Positions 44,077 through 54,694 of a stretch of 64,000 bases of DNA are shown in pieces. Position 1 is the first letter of the stretch, and each line of letters begins with the position of its first letter. This stretch comes from Zopfochytrium polystomum (Eukaryota; Chytridiomycota; Chytridiomycetes; Chytridiales; Chytridiaceae), in assembly GCA_025765615.1 (NCBI GenBank), contig JAIVFJ010000010.1, forward strand, positions 434,001-498,000, read 5' to 3'. Under the pieces are notes generated by a model. That model had not been told where the DNA came from. It saw only the letters and a program-made list of their open reading frames with translations, and ran no database searches. Made by a program: the position numbers and the translations under genes.

Positions 44077-45027
44077 ATGTCGTCCAACCTAAACTCGTTT
44101 GTTGGCATGTTCACTGGCAAGACACTGATGGAATTCAATGACTTTATTAGTAACCTTCAGATCAAGGTTATTGGTGAAAAGAGAATTCAGGACCTAACAC
44201 AGACAGACCTATTCCCTCTTGAGAGACCTTTCTGCAACAAGGAGGCCTACCATACATACATCACACACCTACCAAAGGATCAGTGGGACAGATGGCGTTT
44301 CTGGTTGCACTGTCGAAATGGTGGGCACAGCACACCAGAGCCAAAGGCTGGTGAAACACTCTCACTGAACTATCTCTATGTACCGACTGTCGCTGAGCAA
44401 GCTAATGCTGGACCAGTCGTGGCTGTCGAAGCAACTGTCAAGTACCAGATTCAGCATCACATCATGACTTCATCAGAGCTCATGAATGCTGTGCTGAAGA
44501 TGCATGCCACCTTCATCAAGGAGAACAAAACAGCTCGGTCAGCTTTGATGAGTGCGTCACACGCAGGCATAGCATCTCTTCCATACATGATCGATTCTGG
44601 AGCTGTACCCACAATGATCCCACAACGAAAACAATTCACTGAGTACCAACGATTTGAAACCGAACACCATGCCCACCTAGCAGATGACCATGAATGCTGC
44701 ATTGAAGGAATTGGATCTGTCACTCTCACTTTTCCTGGTTTTGATGTGGTGCTCTGCAATGTGCTTCATGTCCCATCACTCAAGGAACCACTCCTCTCTG
44801 TGTCGCATGTCCTCCAAGACCCAACTGCTGGGATGCTATTCACTCAAGATTCTGTCTTTCTTCTTGATCTTGCTACACTCACATCACAACACAGCATCAA
44901 AATTGGCAAACGATGTGACAGCCTTTACTATCTCATCCCAGTCCAGCACCCAACTGCGCAGAGAAAAATTTCAGTTGAGCCCATTGCCTACGCATCACCA
45001 GCAACTGCACGAGACCTGTGGCACTGA
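44077..45027 (+). pseudogene. Copia gag-protease
   Basis: The 316-codon frame has a short Gag without a CCHC knuckle, then an aspartic protease region with MIDSGAVPTM (Asp near residue 173). It ends at ...ARDLWH followed by TGA, exactly where the gag-pre-integrase motif LWH(R)xFGH should continue, so the stop is within the polyprotein. Confidence 0.85.
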
Positions 45028-46157
45028 CAGTTTGGCCACATCCACTGAGAGCAAGTACATGACACTCTCAAGTCTGGTGATGTCTACGGTGCTCCTGCTC
45101 CACCACCAACAACACGCAAGCCTTGCCTCATTTGCGATATGGCAAAGATGCGCCGGCAACACCTCATGGCCAAACCTCATTTTGATTTTGCCCTGCTGCA
45201 GATGTTGTGTACTGACCAAACTGGAAAGATCAGTACACGTTCTCTTGACAGTTCCAACTACTTTGAAGTTATTGTTGACAATGCCACAGGCTATACTTGG
45301 GTCAACACTGCTGCTCGCACAGCAGGCATCACTCAAAGGATAATTGATCGCATTGATTTTGAAGAGCAACTCTTCCCCACTCATTGAACACTATTTGTAC
45401 AGGCAGACAACCTCAGTCCTAACACTCAGCAATTTGAGACCTACTGTATCAACCACCAACCTCCCATCATCTTCCAGCCTTCTGTCCCTTATGTCAAGGA
45501 GGGTGATGGTGTTGCAGAAAATGCCATCAAGGTCATCACCCACATTGCTTCCTGTCTAATGATCAAAGCTCAGCTTCCGCGGTTCTTCTGGTCCTACACA
45601 ATACGCCATGCTTCATTCCTGCGCAATCGTGTGCAACACACTCGCACTGGTCGAATTCCATTTGATTATTACCAAGGCTGAAAACCCAGCCTACGCCACC
45701 TTGGAATTTTTGGCTGCCTCATTGTCACACTCAACAATGAGTATACAGAACCTGCAAACTCACACAAGACCAAGTTCTCTCCTCGGGCCTCACTTGGACT
45801 CTTCTTGGGTTTCTACACAGACAGCAAGTCTATTGCCCTCAGCTACGACTTTACTGCACGGACCATTCTTTGGACACACCACTATAACTTGCATGAGCAT
45901 GTCTTTCCTGGCCTTGTCTGCAGTGACGCCTGTCAAACCACCACTTGACTCTTACCATCGATTGTCCAACTCCTCCTGATGGTGCTCCCTCCACTTGTAC
46001 TCGCCAGCAACTGCGCCAGGCTTCTGGGGGGGTAACAGCTGCCGTCATCAACAACAAACTCCTCAGATCAACCTCCAACTCTTCCCCAAGATATGGAAGA
46101 CAATAATGACAATGACGACAATGGTTGGAACCCTGACACATTCGCTGTCATCCTGGG
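45028..46157 (+). pseudogene. Copia integrase region, broken
   Basis: After the TGA the homology goes on: FGHIH, a CLICDMAKMRRQH zinc-finger remnant, an integrase core with a degenerate first Asp region, EGDGVAENAIKVI with the catalytic Glu, and HLGIFGCLI. In-frame TGA codons stand at FGHIH(TGA)EQVH and YYQG(TGA)KPSL, and there are frameshifts. Copy B interrupts it at 46157. Confidence 0.8.
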
Positions 46158-46510
46158 TGTCAGGAACAGGGCAGGACAGGGCAAGGCAGACAAGGAACTG
46201 AGAGGAGTGATGATTGTATTGGAAACAATAATTCACTTGAGGGATGGGACAGGTCCCCCATCCCCCTTTTATACCTTTTGAGAGTGTTCCTTGTCAAGAC
46301 TCCAAGAAAGTTCCAGAAAGAGCAATTAGTAATACAATGATACCAATGATACCAATGACAACAAGACAAGTCAGGAAAGCAAAGAAGGTTCCAGAAGGTT
46401 CCACAAGGTTCCATGAAGGAATGTTCTAGAAGGTTCCAGAAGGTTCCAGAAGGTTCCATGAAGGAATGTTCTAGAAGGTTCCAGAGGTTTCCAGAGGGTG
46501 ATTCATAACA
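46158..46510 (-). repeat. 3' LTR of copy B (353 bp)
   Basis: Adjacent to the polypurine tract AAAAGGGGGAGATGA, whose TGA is the pol stop. Confidence 0.95.
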
Positions 46511-49500
46511 TCATCTCCCCCTTTTAGGCCTCTTCTGCAACTTGGTGGGGTACCTGGTCTTGAACTCGAGCAGAAGGTCTTGGCAGTGAGTGAGGTTTGA
46601 CTCAGGCTCCCAGGTGTTGTCAGCATCTGAGTAACCTTTCCACTTAACAAGGAACTTGAGTGTTCTTCCAAACCACTTGGCATCCAAGATTTGTTCAACC
46701 TCAAATTCCTCTTCACCTTCTACCTCAACTGGAGGAGGAGGAGGAACAACTCTGCCTGGAATGGAATTGGCCACAAACTTCTCTAAAAGGCTGACATGGA
46801 AAACTGGGTGGATCTTCATGGATGCAGGGAGATCCAGCTTGAAGGTGACTGGATTGATTTGCTCCAAGATCTTGAAAGGACCCAACTTGAGGTTGTCTAG
46901 CTTGGGACTTGGTCTTTTGGTCTGCAAGTTCTTCCTCAGAAGCCAAACTTGCTGACCCACAGCAAGGTCATGGTCCATTCTGTGAGTGTTGGCAAATCTT
47001 GAGGCATCTTCTTGGGCTTGCTTCAGGGTGGAGTCCAGGAAGGAGTTGATGATCTTGAGCTTATGTAAGTGTGAAGCCGCAGCAGGAGCTTGGACATTGG
47101 ATAGGGTCTCTTGTCCCAGAAGATCTCCTCTTGGATTGAAGCCATAGGTTGCAAAGAAAGGAGATAGCTGGGTGCTTGAGTGGAGAGAATTGTTGAGAGC
47201 AAATTCTGCCAGTGGAAGGAGGGTGGGCCAATCATCCTGTTGATAGCTGACATAGCACCTCAAATACTGCTCCAGAGTCTGGTTTGTTCTTTCTGTTTGT
47301 CCATCAGTCTGAGGGTGATAAGCAGTTGACAGTTGAGACTTGATTCCAAGGGCTGCTGTGAGTGCTTTCCAAAATTGAGATCTGAACTGTGGTCCTCTGT
47401 CACTGACAATTGACTGAGGCAGCCCATGGAGCCTGAATATGTGCTGCAAAAACAGGTCTGCTGTTCCTTGTGCATCTATATTCTCAGTGCAGGGGATGAA
47501 ATGGGCCAACTTTGTCCTTCTGCAGATGACAACAAGGATAGAGTCAAATCCATGGGATGGGGGCAGTTTCACAATGAAGTCCATGGATATTGATGACCAA
47601 GGGCTGATGGCAATTGGGAGGGGCTCCAGAAGTCCATAGGGCTTGTGTCTGCTGGACTTGTTTCTTTGACAGGTTTCACAGCTGCTGACATAGTTCTTGA
47701 TGTACTTCCTCATGCCTGGCCAGTAGAAGTCTCTGGAAACAAGCTCATAGGTCTTGTGCTCTCCTGGGTGTCCAGCTGTTGCTGCATCATGCCTTGTCTT
47801 GAGTATCTCAAGTTTTTCCTCTTCTTGGCTGATTTGAATCTTGTGAGGCTTGGGGTCCTTGGAAATAGCATGGGCCCACACACTGTCAGGAAGCAATGAA
47901 AGGTGTGTCTTGGATGGTGGGGTGAAACCATCTCCCCCTTCAGGTGCAAGGTCTGTTCTTCTTGACAGGGCATCAGCCACAGTGTTAAGGTGGCCAGGAG
48001 AATAGCACAGCTTAAAGTCATACTCAGAGAGCAGTTCAGCCCACCTGGCATGCCTCTGCTTGAGCAACCTCCTTGCCCTGAAGAAGGTGAGGTTCTTGTG
48101 ATCAGAATAGACAGAGATGCCTTTAGAACCAGCCAAGTAGTGTCTCCAGAATTTGAATGCTTCCACAATTGCAAGCAACTCCTTGTCATGGACTGTGTAG
48201 TTACACTCAGCACTGTTCAGCTTCCTGGAGTAATATGCCACTGGATGCAGAGGAGCAGAGGGGTCCTGAGAGCTTGGCTGGGACAGAACAGCGCCAAGGG
48301 CATAGTCTGAGGCATCAGTTTCCAAGGTGAAGGGAAGCAAGGGATCCACATGCTTAAGGAGTGGTGCACTTGTGGTTGCTGTCTTAAGAGCTAGCCAGGC
48401 TTGCTCTGCTGCTGGGGTCCATTCAAACTTGGTGGTCTTCTTGGTGAGATCAGTGAGAGGCTTGGCTATGGCAGAATAGTTGGCAATGAAGGTTCTGTAG
48501 AAGTTGCAAAATCCAAGGAAGCTTTGAACATCCTTGATGGAATTTGGAGCCTTCCATTCAAGAATAGTTTGGATCTTGTCTGGTGCCATGGAGATCCCTT
48601 TGTCAGACACAATGAACCCCAAAAACTCAATGGAGGTCTTGTGGAATTCACACTTCTCCAGCTTTGCATAGAGGTGATGCTGTCTGAGTCTCTCCAAGAC
48701 AGTCTTGACATGTCCCATATGGCTTGCAGTGTCAGATGAAAATACCAGGATATCATCCAGGTAGACAATGACAAAAAGGTCCAGAATATCCCTGAAGATG
48801 TCATTCATCATGCCTTGGAAAATAGCTGGAGCATTGGTAAGTCCAAAGGGCATAACCAAGTACTCAAAGTGACCGTATTTGCATCTGAAGGCAGTCTTCC
48901 ATTGATCCTGGGGCTTAATTCTGACCAAATTGTAGGCACCTCTGAGGTCAATCTTGGAAAATATCCTTGCATGGCTCAGTTTGTCCAGTAATTCAGAGAT
49001 GAGAGGCAGTGGATAGCAGTTCTTGACTGTCATCTCATTGAGATCTCTGTAGTCCACACAGGGTCTCAGTCCCCCATCCTTCTTCTTGACAAAAAAGATG
49101 GGAGCTCCAGCTGGTGACTTGGAAGGTTGGATGAATCCCTTGTTCAGCATTTCTTCAATGTATTCTTGGAGGGCCTTGGCTTCTGGTGGAGAGAGGTGGT
49201 ACAGTGGCTTGAAAGGTGGGCTGCAAGTTTCATCCTTGAGTGGGATTTCACAGTCATAAGGCCTCTGAGCTGGTAGCAGGTCTGCCTTGGTCTTGGAAAA
49301 CACATCAGCATAAGGGAGATATTCTTTTGGTAGCTTGGATGCCAGCAAAAGGTCTGATGGGTCCAGGTTGTCGTGCTCCTCAGCAGTGGGGCTTGAATTC
49401 TTGACTGGGAACTGTGATTCTTGAATCTTTGACTGAGAGTTCTGTTCTTGGCAAAGACTGTGAGCTGTGGAACTTGAATCTTGAATGTGGACTGTGAACT

Positions 49501-50230
49501 GTGGTACTTGAATCTTTGACTGTGGGTTCTGTGAACAAGAGTCATGGCCATGACTGTGAGCTCTATGAGCTCTACTTGAATCTTGACTGTGAACTGTGAA
49601 CTGTGGAACTTGAGTCTTGGCTGGCTGTGAATCTTGAATCAAGGGCTTGAGAGCATGAGACTTGGGGGCTTGACTTGAGTTTTGGGTGACTGTTCCGATT
49701 GGTGGAGGTTGGACTTGACCAGTGACCCAATCAATGGCAGGGTTCTGGGCTTGCAGCCATGGTAATCCCAGGATGACAGAGAATGTGGGTGAGCCAAGAT
49801 CCAATACTTCCAGATTGACCATGGATGGTGGAAAGTCTTGGATGTGGAGGTTTAGCTTGGTTTCATGGCTGATTTCCTTGAACAGAGCATGATTGGCAAA
49901 GTGGACCTTGAGGGGTGTGGATTTCTTGATCGTAGGAATGGCACAAGACTTGGCAAGGGTGGCATCAATGATGTTGCAGGATGATCCAGAGTCTATAAGG
50001 GCCTTGGTTGTGATGGTTGACTTGGGTGAGAGTTGAATCTTGACATCCATGGTGAGTTGGTGGGGCTTGGAATCTGAGGTGTTTGTGGTGGTGGTGGTGG
50101 TGATGAAACAGGGGCAGCTTGGAGGAGGGTCCAGGGAATTGCCCCTCAGTGAGCCTGGACCTGGGAGTTTGGGTGCTTCTTCCTTGGGCAGTCCTTGACA
50201 GCATGCTCCTTGGAGCCACAGTAAAAACAC
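46511..50230 (-). CDS. pol: Pol polyprotein of copy B, full length
   Basis: The 1239-codon frame, in the -1 frame of gag, has protease Asp at residue 80, RT YLDD at 490-493, RNase H first Asp at 639 (ETDAS), integrase HHCC finger at about 800-850, D-D-E core (SMDFIV, SDRGPQF, TERTNQ), LGPFKI and a C-terminal chromodomain. All catalytic residues are visible, so this is the most likely active copy. The chromodomain would direct integration to particular chromatin. Confidence 0.95.
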   Translation of the reverse strand: MFLLWLQGACCQGLPKEEAPKLPGPGSLRGNSLDPPPSCPCFITTTTTTNTSDSKPHQLTMDVKIQLSPKSTITTKALIDSGSSCNIIDATLAKSCAIPTIKKSTPLKVHFANHALFKEISHETKLNLHIQDFPPSMVNLEVLDLGSPTFSVILGLPWLQAQNPAIDWVTGQVQPPPIGTVTQNSSQAPKSHALKPLIQDSQPAKTQVPQFTVHSQDSSRAHRAHSHGHDSCSQNPQSKIQVPQFTVHIQDSSSTAHSLCQEQNSQSKIQESQFPVKNSSPTAEEHDNLDPSDLLLASKLPKEYLPYADVFSKTKADLLPAQRPYDCEIPLKDETCSPPFKPLYHLSPPEAKALQEYIEEMLNKGFIQPSKSPAGAPIFFVKKKDGGLRPCVDYRDLNEMTVKNCYPLPLISELLDKLSHARIFSKIDLRGAYNLVRIKPQDQWKTAFRCKYGHFEYLVMPFGLTNAPAIFQGMMNDIFRDILDLFVIVYLDDILVFSSDTASHMGHVKTVLERLRQHHLYAKLEKCEFHKTSIEFLGFIVSDKGISMAPDKIQTILEWKAPNSIKDVQSFLGFCNFYRTFIANYSAIAKPLTDLTKKTTKFEWTPAAEQAWLALKTATTSAPLLKHVDPLLPFTLETDASDYALGAVLSQPSSQDPSAPLHPVAYYSRKLNSAECNYTVHDKELLAIVEAFKFWRHYLAGSKGISVYSDHKNLTFFRARRLLKQRHARWAELLSEYDFKLCYSPGHLNTVADALSRRTDLAPEGGDGFTPPSKTHLSLLPDSVWAHAISKDPKPHKIQISQEEEKLEILKTRHDAATAGHPGEHKTYELVSRDFYWPGMRKYIKNYVSSCETCQRNKSSRHKPYGLLEPLPIAISPWSSISMDFIVKLPPSHGFDSILVVICRRTKLAHFIPCTENIDAQGTADLFLQHIFRLHGLPQSIVSDRGPQFRSQFWKALTAALGIKSQLSTAYHPQTDGQTERTNQTLEQYLRCYVSYQQDDWPTLLPLAEFALNNSLHSSTQLSPFFATYGFNPRGDLLGQETLSNVQAPAAASHLHKLKIINSFLDSTLKQAQEDASRFANTHRMDHDLAVGQQVWLLRKNLQTKRPSPKLDNLKLGPFKILEQINPVTFKLDLPASMKIHPVFHVSLLEKFVANSIPGRVVPPPPPVEVEGEEEFEVEQILDAKWFGRTLKFLVKWKGYSDADNTWEPESNLTHCQDLLLEFKTRYPTKLQKRPKRGR
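50128..50173 (-). promoter_or_regulatory. Programmed -1 frameshift signal of copy B
   Basis: On the minus strand C CCA AAC (50173-50167) is followed by a 5-nt spacer and the same GGTCCAGG/CCTGGACC stem as in copy C. Confidence 0.8.
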
Positions 50231-51069
50231 AGTCCCTGCTGGGCCCTCCTTGTTTTCTCCTCTTGGCTCAGAGGACCCTTAGGAAGTGTCTCAACTGCAT
50301 CCACTTGCATGGGTTCAGGAACTGTAAGAGCTTGAGGAACTGGGGTAGGTCTTGATGTAGTTCCTACTTGTCTTTGCTTCAGCCTCTTGGAGTAGAGTCT
50401 GTTGTCAATCTTGATGGCAAGGAGAATGTACTCTTCCAAGGTCTCAGGGATGTGCAGAGACTGGGAGAGCATGTCTTGGATAGACTCATGGAGACCATCA
50501 TGGTACAGCTCCATCAGAGCTGCATCATTGTATCCAGAGTCTCTGGCTAGTTGCTTGAATTGGTTGGTGTAGGCCACACAAGATTGCTTTCCTTGCTTGA
50601 TATGCTTGAGCTTGGATCTTGCTGTCCAAGATGCGTAGGGGTCACCAAAGGTAGCTTCCAGCCCCTCCCAGAGCTCTTGCAGGGTGGTGGGTGTGCTTGG
50701 GAGAGATCTGTACCATGATTGAGCTTGACCAGACAGGAGGGTGCTTGTGAAAAGAACCTTGACTTGCTCACTGGGAAATCTTGAAGGTTGGAGAAGGATG
50801 ACATTCTCCACAGTGGCCATGAAGTTCCTAAGGTCTTTGGCCAGCCCAGTGAACTTGTCAGGGCTGGGAACCTTGGGCTCTCTTGCTTGGTTGGCTTGAG
50901 GCAGGGGAAGAGCTTGATGTTCTTGTTGGTGAAGTTGTTGTTGAAGCTGGTGCTGCTGGTGAAGGACTTGTTCTTGAAGTTGGTGTGTCTGTCTTGAAAG
51001 GGCTTGTAATTGGTCCATCAAGGCTTGGAAGGCAGTTGCATCAGGGAAGGTGTTGTTTGGGTCAGACAT
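50146..51069 (-). CDS. gag: Gag of copy B
   Basis: 307 aa, apparently identical to copy C over the CCHC region and C-terminus. Translation of Pol depends on the frameshift within its last 10 codons. Confidence 0.93.
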   Translation of the reverse strand: MSDPNNTFPDATAFQALMDQLQALSRQTHQLQEQVLHQQHQLQQQLHQQEHQALPLPQANQAREPKVPSPDKFTGLAKDLRNFMATVENVILLQPSRFPSEQVKVLFTSTLLSGQAQSWYRSLPSTPTTLQELWEGLEATFGDPYASWTARSKLKHIKQGKQSCVAYTNQFKQLARDSGYNDAALMELYHDGLHESIQDMLSQSLHIPETLEEYILLAIKIDNRLYSKRLKQRQVGTTSRPTPVPQALTVPEPMQVDAVETLPKGPLSQEEKTRRAQQGLCFYCGSKEHAVKDCPRKKHPNSQVQAH

Positions 51070-51096
51070 GATGGCAGAGAGTAGTGGGAGAGGGTG

Positions 51097-51107
51097 AAGT
51101 GAATTAT
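51097..51107 (-). other. Self-complementary primer-binding site of copy B
   Basis: ATAATTCACTT (minus strand) lies 2 nt from the 5' LTR, with its complement in the LTR 35 nt after the start of the TATA box. Confidence 0.8.
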
Positions 51108-51109
51108 GA

Positions 51110-51462
51110 TGTCAGGAACAGGGCAGGACAGGGCAAGGCAGACAAGGAACTGAGAGGAGTGATGATTGTATTGGAAACAATAATTCACTTGAGGGATGGG
51201 ACAGGTCCCCCATCCCCCTTTTATACCTTTTGAGAGTGTTCCTTGTCAAGACTCCAAGAAAGTTCCAGAAAGAGCAATTAGTAATACAATGATACCAATG
51301 ATACCAATGACAACAAGACAAGTCAGGAAAGCAAAGAAGGTTCCAGAAGGTTCCACAAGGTTCCATGAAGGAATGTTCTAGAAGGTTCCAGAAGGTTCCA
51401 GAAGGTTCCATGAAGGAATGTTCTAGAAGGTTCCAGAGGTTTCCAGAGGGTGATTCATAACA
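51110..51462 (-). repeat. 5' LTR of copy B (353 bp)
   Basis: TATAAAA lies at 51219-51225 (minus strand). The 20-unit pentamer array is at the outer end. Confidence 0.95.
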
Positions 51463-51467
51463 CTGGG

Positions 51468-53405
51468 CAAAGATGAAGACGAACCTGAAGAGAGCCTAGC
51501 TCCAACGGCAGAGAGCATAGCAGCATCCATCAATACTGAACCAGAACCTGTCATTGAATCACCACTTCCACCATCTCTCATTGACAACATCAAAGATGCA
51601 CCAAGTGGACTTCGCAAGCTACTTGCAAATCAAACAATCACTCGCCATCTCTTGCGACTCTACCTTGCATCAGCTAAACCAGAACCACACTTTCCAAAGA
51701 GCTTCCCGAAAGAACCAATCCACCAATCACAGCTCCCACCAGTGCCACGTTCCCACAAGGAAGCCCACGCATCAGACTATAACGAAGAATGGACTGCATC
51801 TGAGCTTGAGGAGCTTCACTCTCTCATGGACAAGCACAAGGTCTGGGAATGGGCAGTTCTTCCTCCTGGCAAACGCACAATGTTCTGCAAATGGGTTTAT
51901 GCCTACAAGCTCGACCCCTTTGGGTGGCTGAAGCGATGGAAAGCCTGTCTTGTCGCATGTGGAAACACTCAATGCAAAGGCATCAACTACACAGACACCT
52001 TTTCTCCTGTCGTCCGGATCCAGGCCATCCGACTGCTCATTGCAATCAGCCTTGCTTTTAACCTCAAGTACCACAGCATGGTTGTCAACACAGCCTACCT
52101 GTACGCTTTCCTCAAAGAAGTCATCTACATGCACCCACCAAAAGGCCACGAGCGATTCACTCCAGATGGAAAGAACCTATTCTGCAAACTCCTCAAGAGC
52201 CTCAATGGACTCCACCAATCTGAACAAAACTGGTTCCTGACCCTTTGAAAGTTCATTGTCGAGAAACTCGGCTTCAATCAATCTCTTGCTGAGCCCTGCC
52301 TCTACTTTCAAGTAGACCCTCAGCAGCAAATGTTTGAAATCATCTTTGTCTTTGTCAACGACATCAATGTCATGGCCAACACCCCACCTCTTGTCAGAAA
52401 AATTGAGGATGCTTTTCGCGCTGAGTACAGCATGTCCCTCAAGGAAACCACTGTCAGCCAAGTGATTCGCATCCACCTCAAGCGCAATGGAAGGCATTTG
52501 GATGGGCCAAGACAAATACACCAGGACAATTCTCACTGAAGAGAAAATGTGGGACGACCTTGACATTGCATCAACTCCAATGTCTATCACCTTTATGCAT
52601 GACGAAACTTCAATCGAACTCAGTGAGAGCGACTCAAGCTGGTATCGATCCAAACTCATGAAAATTCAATACCTCGCAACACAAACTCGACCAGATATCG
52701 CATTTGTAACAAATGTACTCTCCCAGTTCCAACTGAAACCACGTCAGTGCCATTGCAATGCACTCCGCCGCCTGCTTCGTTACCTCCGAGGCACTACAGA
52801 TTATTCTACAGGCAAAGCCATAAGCTGCTATGGCTCTTCACAAAGGATACCCTTGAACCAGCTGCATATGCTGATGCATCTTATGGGGGCGAACCTGGAG
52901 ACTGCACATCACACACTGGAAATGTCTTCTTCCTCATGGGCACCTCCGTCTCTTGGGTCTCACGCAAACAACATCGAGTATCGCTGTCCTCCACAGAAGC
53001 AGAATGCTACTCACTTTCTGAAGCCTTCCAAGAAGCACAATGGCTCTTAGCCGTATTATCAGAGTTGCAACTCCCCGCACAGCAGCCACTACCAATCCTC
53101 GAGGACAATCAATCTGCAATTGCACTAGTGCTCAACCCTCTCACACATACTCGCACAAAACACATTGACGTACGTGCTCATTTCCTCCAACAAGGCATAG
53201 CCACTGGAGAGATCACTGTACGCTATGCACCAACCAGCGACCAGATTGCAGACATTCTCACAAAACCACTCTCGACGTCTCAGCACCAGCGACTGACCTC
53301 ACTACTTGGCCTCCGACCTTTCGAACACCCTTTCAGTCGAAGCCTCAGACGCTTACGCACGCTTTACATAATGGGTGCTACACTCACGGCCATCGTGCAG
53401 GGGGT
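51468..53405 (+). pseudogene. Copia reverse transcriptase and RNase H, broken
   Basis: The RT begins near 51780 (SELEELHSLMDKHKVWEW) with KWVYAYKLDP, CKGINYTDTFSPVVR and IYMHPPKG. The first catalytic Asp is lost (MVVNTAYLY), and the YVDD box reads FVND. A TGA stands at FLTL(TGA)KFIVEKLG. RNase H is recognisable at 52860-53320 (ADASYGG, SSTEAECYSLSE, EDNQSAIAL, HIDVRAHFL, ADILTKPLS). A frameshift lies near 52850. Confidence 0.88.
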
Positions 53406-53801
53406 TGTTAGGCAGAACTGACTGGTGAGCAGCAAGTGGCACAAGACGGACCTGAACCTTTGTGACTGTCTATTAGTTCTCACGATGCCCATTGGAGAGC
53501 AAGCCACCGCCAATGCAGACCTAGGCGCTGGCTTGTGCTGATGACAAATACTCCAAGTATTAAGTGGAACGGAAACCCAGTGTCAACAGTTTTCCTCCTC
53601 CTCTGCTCAAGCAGATAATATAGGAGAGGTTTTTACCCTGTGCCAGTCATGCTTGCCTAGCAACTATTACAGCGTGTATATCATCATCATGTATCAATAA
53701 TTCATAACAGAGTTTTTCTCTTTCTCTCCAAGTTGGGGAGAAGGACCACCCACAAACACACATCTCCACTTCATTCACTCACTCAGAGTAGACTGTTTAC
53801 A
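53406..53801 (+). repeat. 3' LTR of the copia element (396 bp)
   Basis: Starts TGTTAGGCAGAACTG after a G-run polypurine tract and ends AGACTGTTTACA. Confidence 0.88.
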
Positions 53802-54022
53802 GACTTGGTGCTGGCAAGGCGTAGTTCAACTCTCATCGCATCCCCACTGAAATATTCAAACACACCCAAAATTGCTTGCAATTCAGTTACTTTCATCCTT
53901 GAAACACGCTTTGAATTGTGGCCCAACGCAACATCCTGATCAATAAGAATCTGCTTGGGGGTCTTTTTTTGCGATTTCACTCCAATCTGGATGTCAATCA
54001 GTTGGTTTTCTTGGTCGGTCAT
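53802..54022 (-). pseudogene. N-terminal ORF cut by the copia LTR
   Basis: A minus-strand frame starts MTDQENQLIDIQIGVKSQKK at 54022 and gives about 73 residues of normal-looking protein before running into the LTR at 53801. The remainder is not found beside the other copia LTR. No domain is recognised. Confidence 0.4.
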
Positions 54023-54408
54023 TTTTCGGTGCTTTCAAGATTTGAAGGCCAGAGGCACGAAATGAAGGGGGTGATCAGGACCAAGTTAGGTATCAGCAGG
54101 ATTGCCTTGAGCAGGAGAACAAATGCACAAAGTTTGACGCCATGATTGCTAGTTTTGGGGGCGCGATGTATGCAGAAAGTCAGATATCAATATTATCGTC
54201 ATTTTGTCGATATCAAAAATATTGATATTTTTTTGAGGTATGACTCTTTTTTTGACGTGCACCAGGTCAAATGACACAAGAAGTGCAACATCTGTAGGAA
54301 ATTGATTCTCAAACCTGTGCGCGAACTCTCAGAGCTGTGGTGAGATCTCGTTGTTAAATATCAATATTTTGACGTGGCGAGGCCCAAAGGAAAGTGTCGA
54401 AGAAGAGG
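54023..54408. other. AT-rich flank with a small palindrome
   Basis: GATATCAATATT and AATATTGATATT face each other at 54183-54230, and a further TATCAATATTTTG occurs near 54360. No gene is seen. Confidence 0.5.
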
Positions 54409-54694
54409 CTGGGAGAATAGGGAAATGACCAGTTTGGCCGGGAAAACCAGTTTTGTTCGGGTTGATACTGATTTGGCACTTATTGGGTACAAACAACAGA
54501 CAGACAGTCGATAGACAGACAGACAGACAGAGAGACAGACAGAACGCAGGATGGATTGTAGACGACAAACAATACAGAGTCAAAGAGACAGCAGACAGCC
54601 GGAAAAGTGAAATGGATCACTTGGACACAGACAGACAGGAAATAAGGACAGAGAGCGAAAACATGAGGGGGAAGCAGACAGACTCTTCAAAGGA

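Larger units (their letters stand above)
46158..51462 (-). mobile_element. Chromovirus copy B, complete and apparently intact
   Basis: The perfect 5-bp duplication CTGGG (46153-46157 and 51463-51467) flanks it. Both LTRs are 353 bp. gag and pol are open, the slippery site and stem are intact, and PBS and polypurine tract are present. It is nested in the copia element; removing it and one CTGGG leaves the copia frame continuous across the site. Confidence 0.96.
42923..53801 (+). mobile_element. Decayed Ty1/copia element containing chromovirus copy B
   Basis: Order is LTR, long leader, gag/protease, integrase, [copy B], RT, RNase H, polypurine tract, LTR, as in Ty1/copia (integrase before RT). 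Several TGA stops and frameshifts, a damaged RT active site and unequal LTRs (308 and 396 bp) show that it is old and dead. The outer flanks TAATA and GACTT do not match, so one end has been rearranged. Confidence 0.92.

Noticed and set aside
44077..53405. Reassignment of TGA to a sense codon
   Set aside because: The positions expect Arg rather than one consistent amino acid such as Trp, frameshifts are also present, and intact ORFs here use TGA as a stop.
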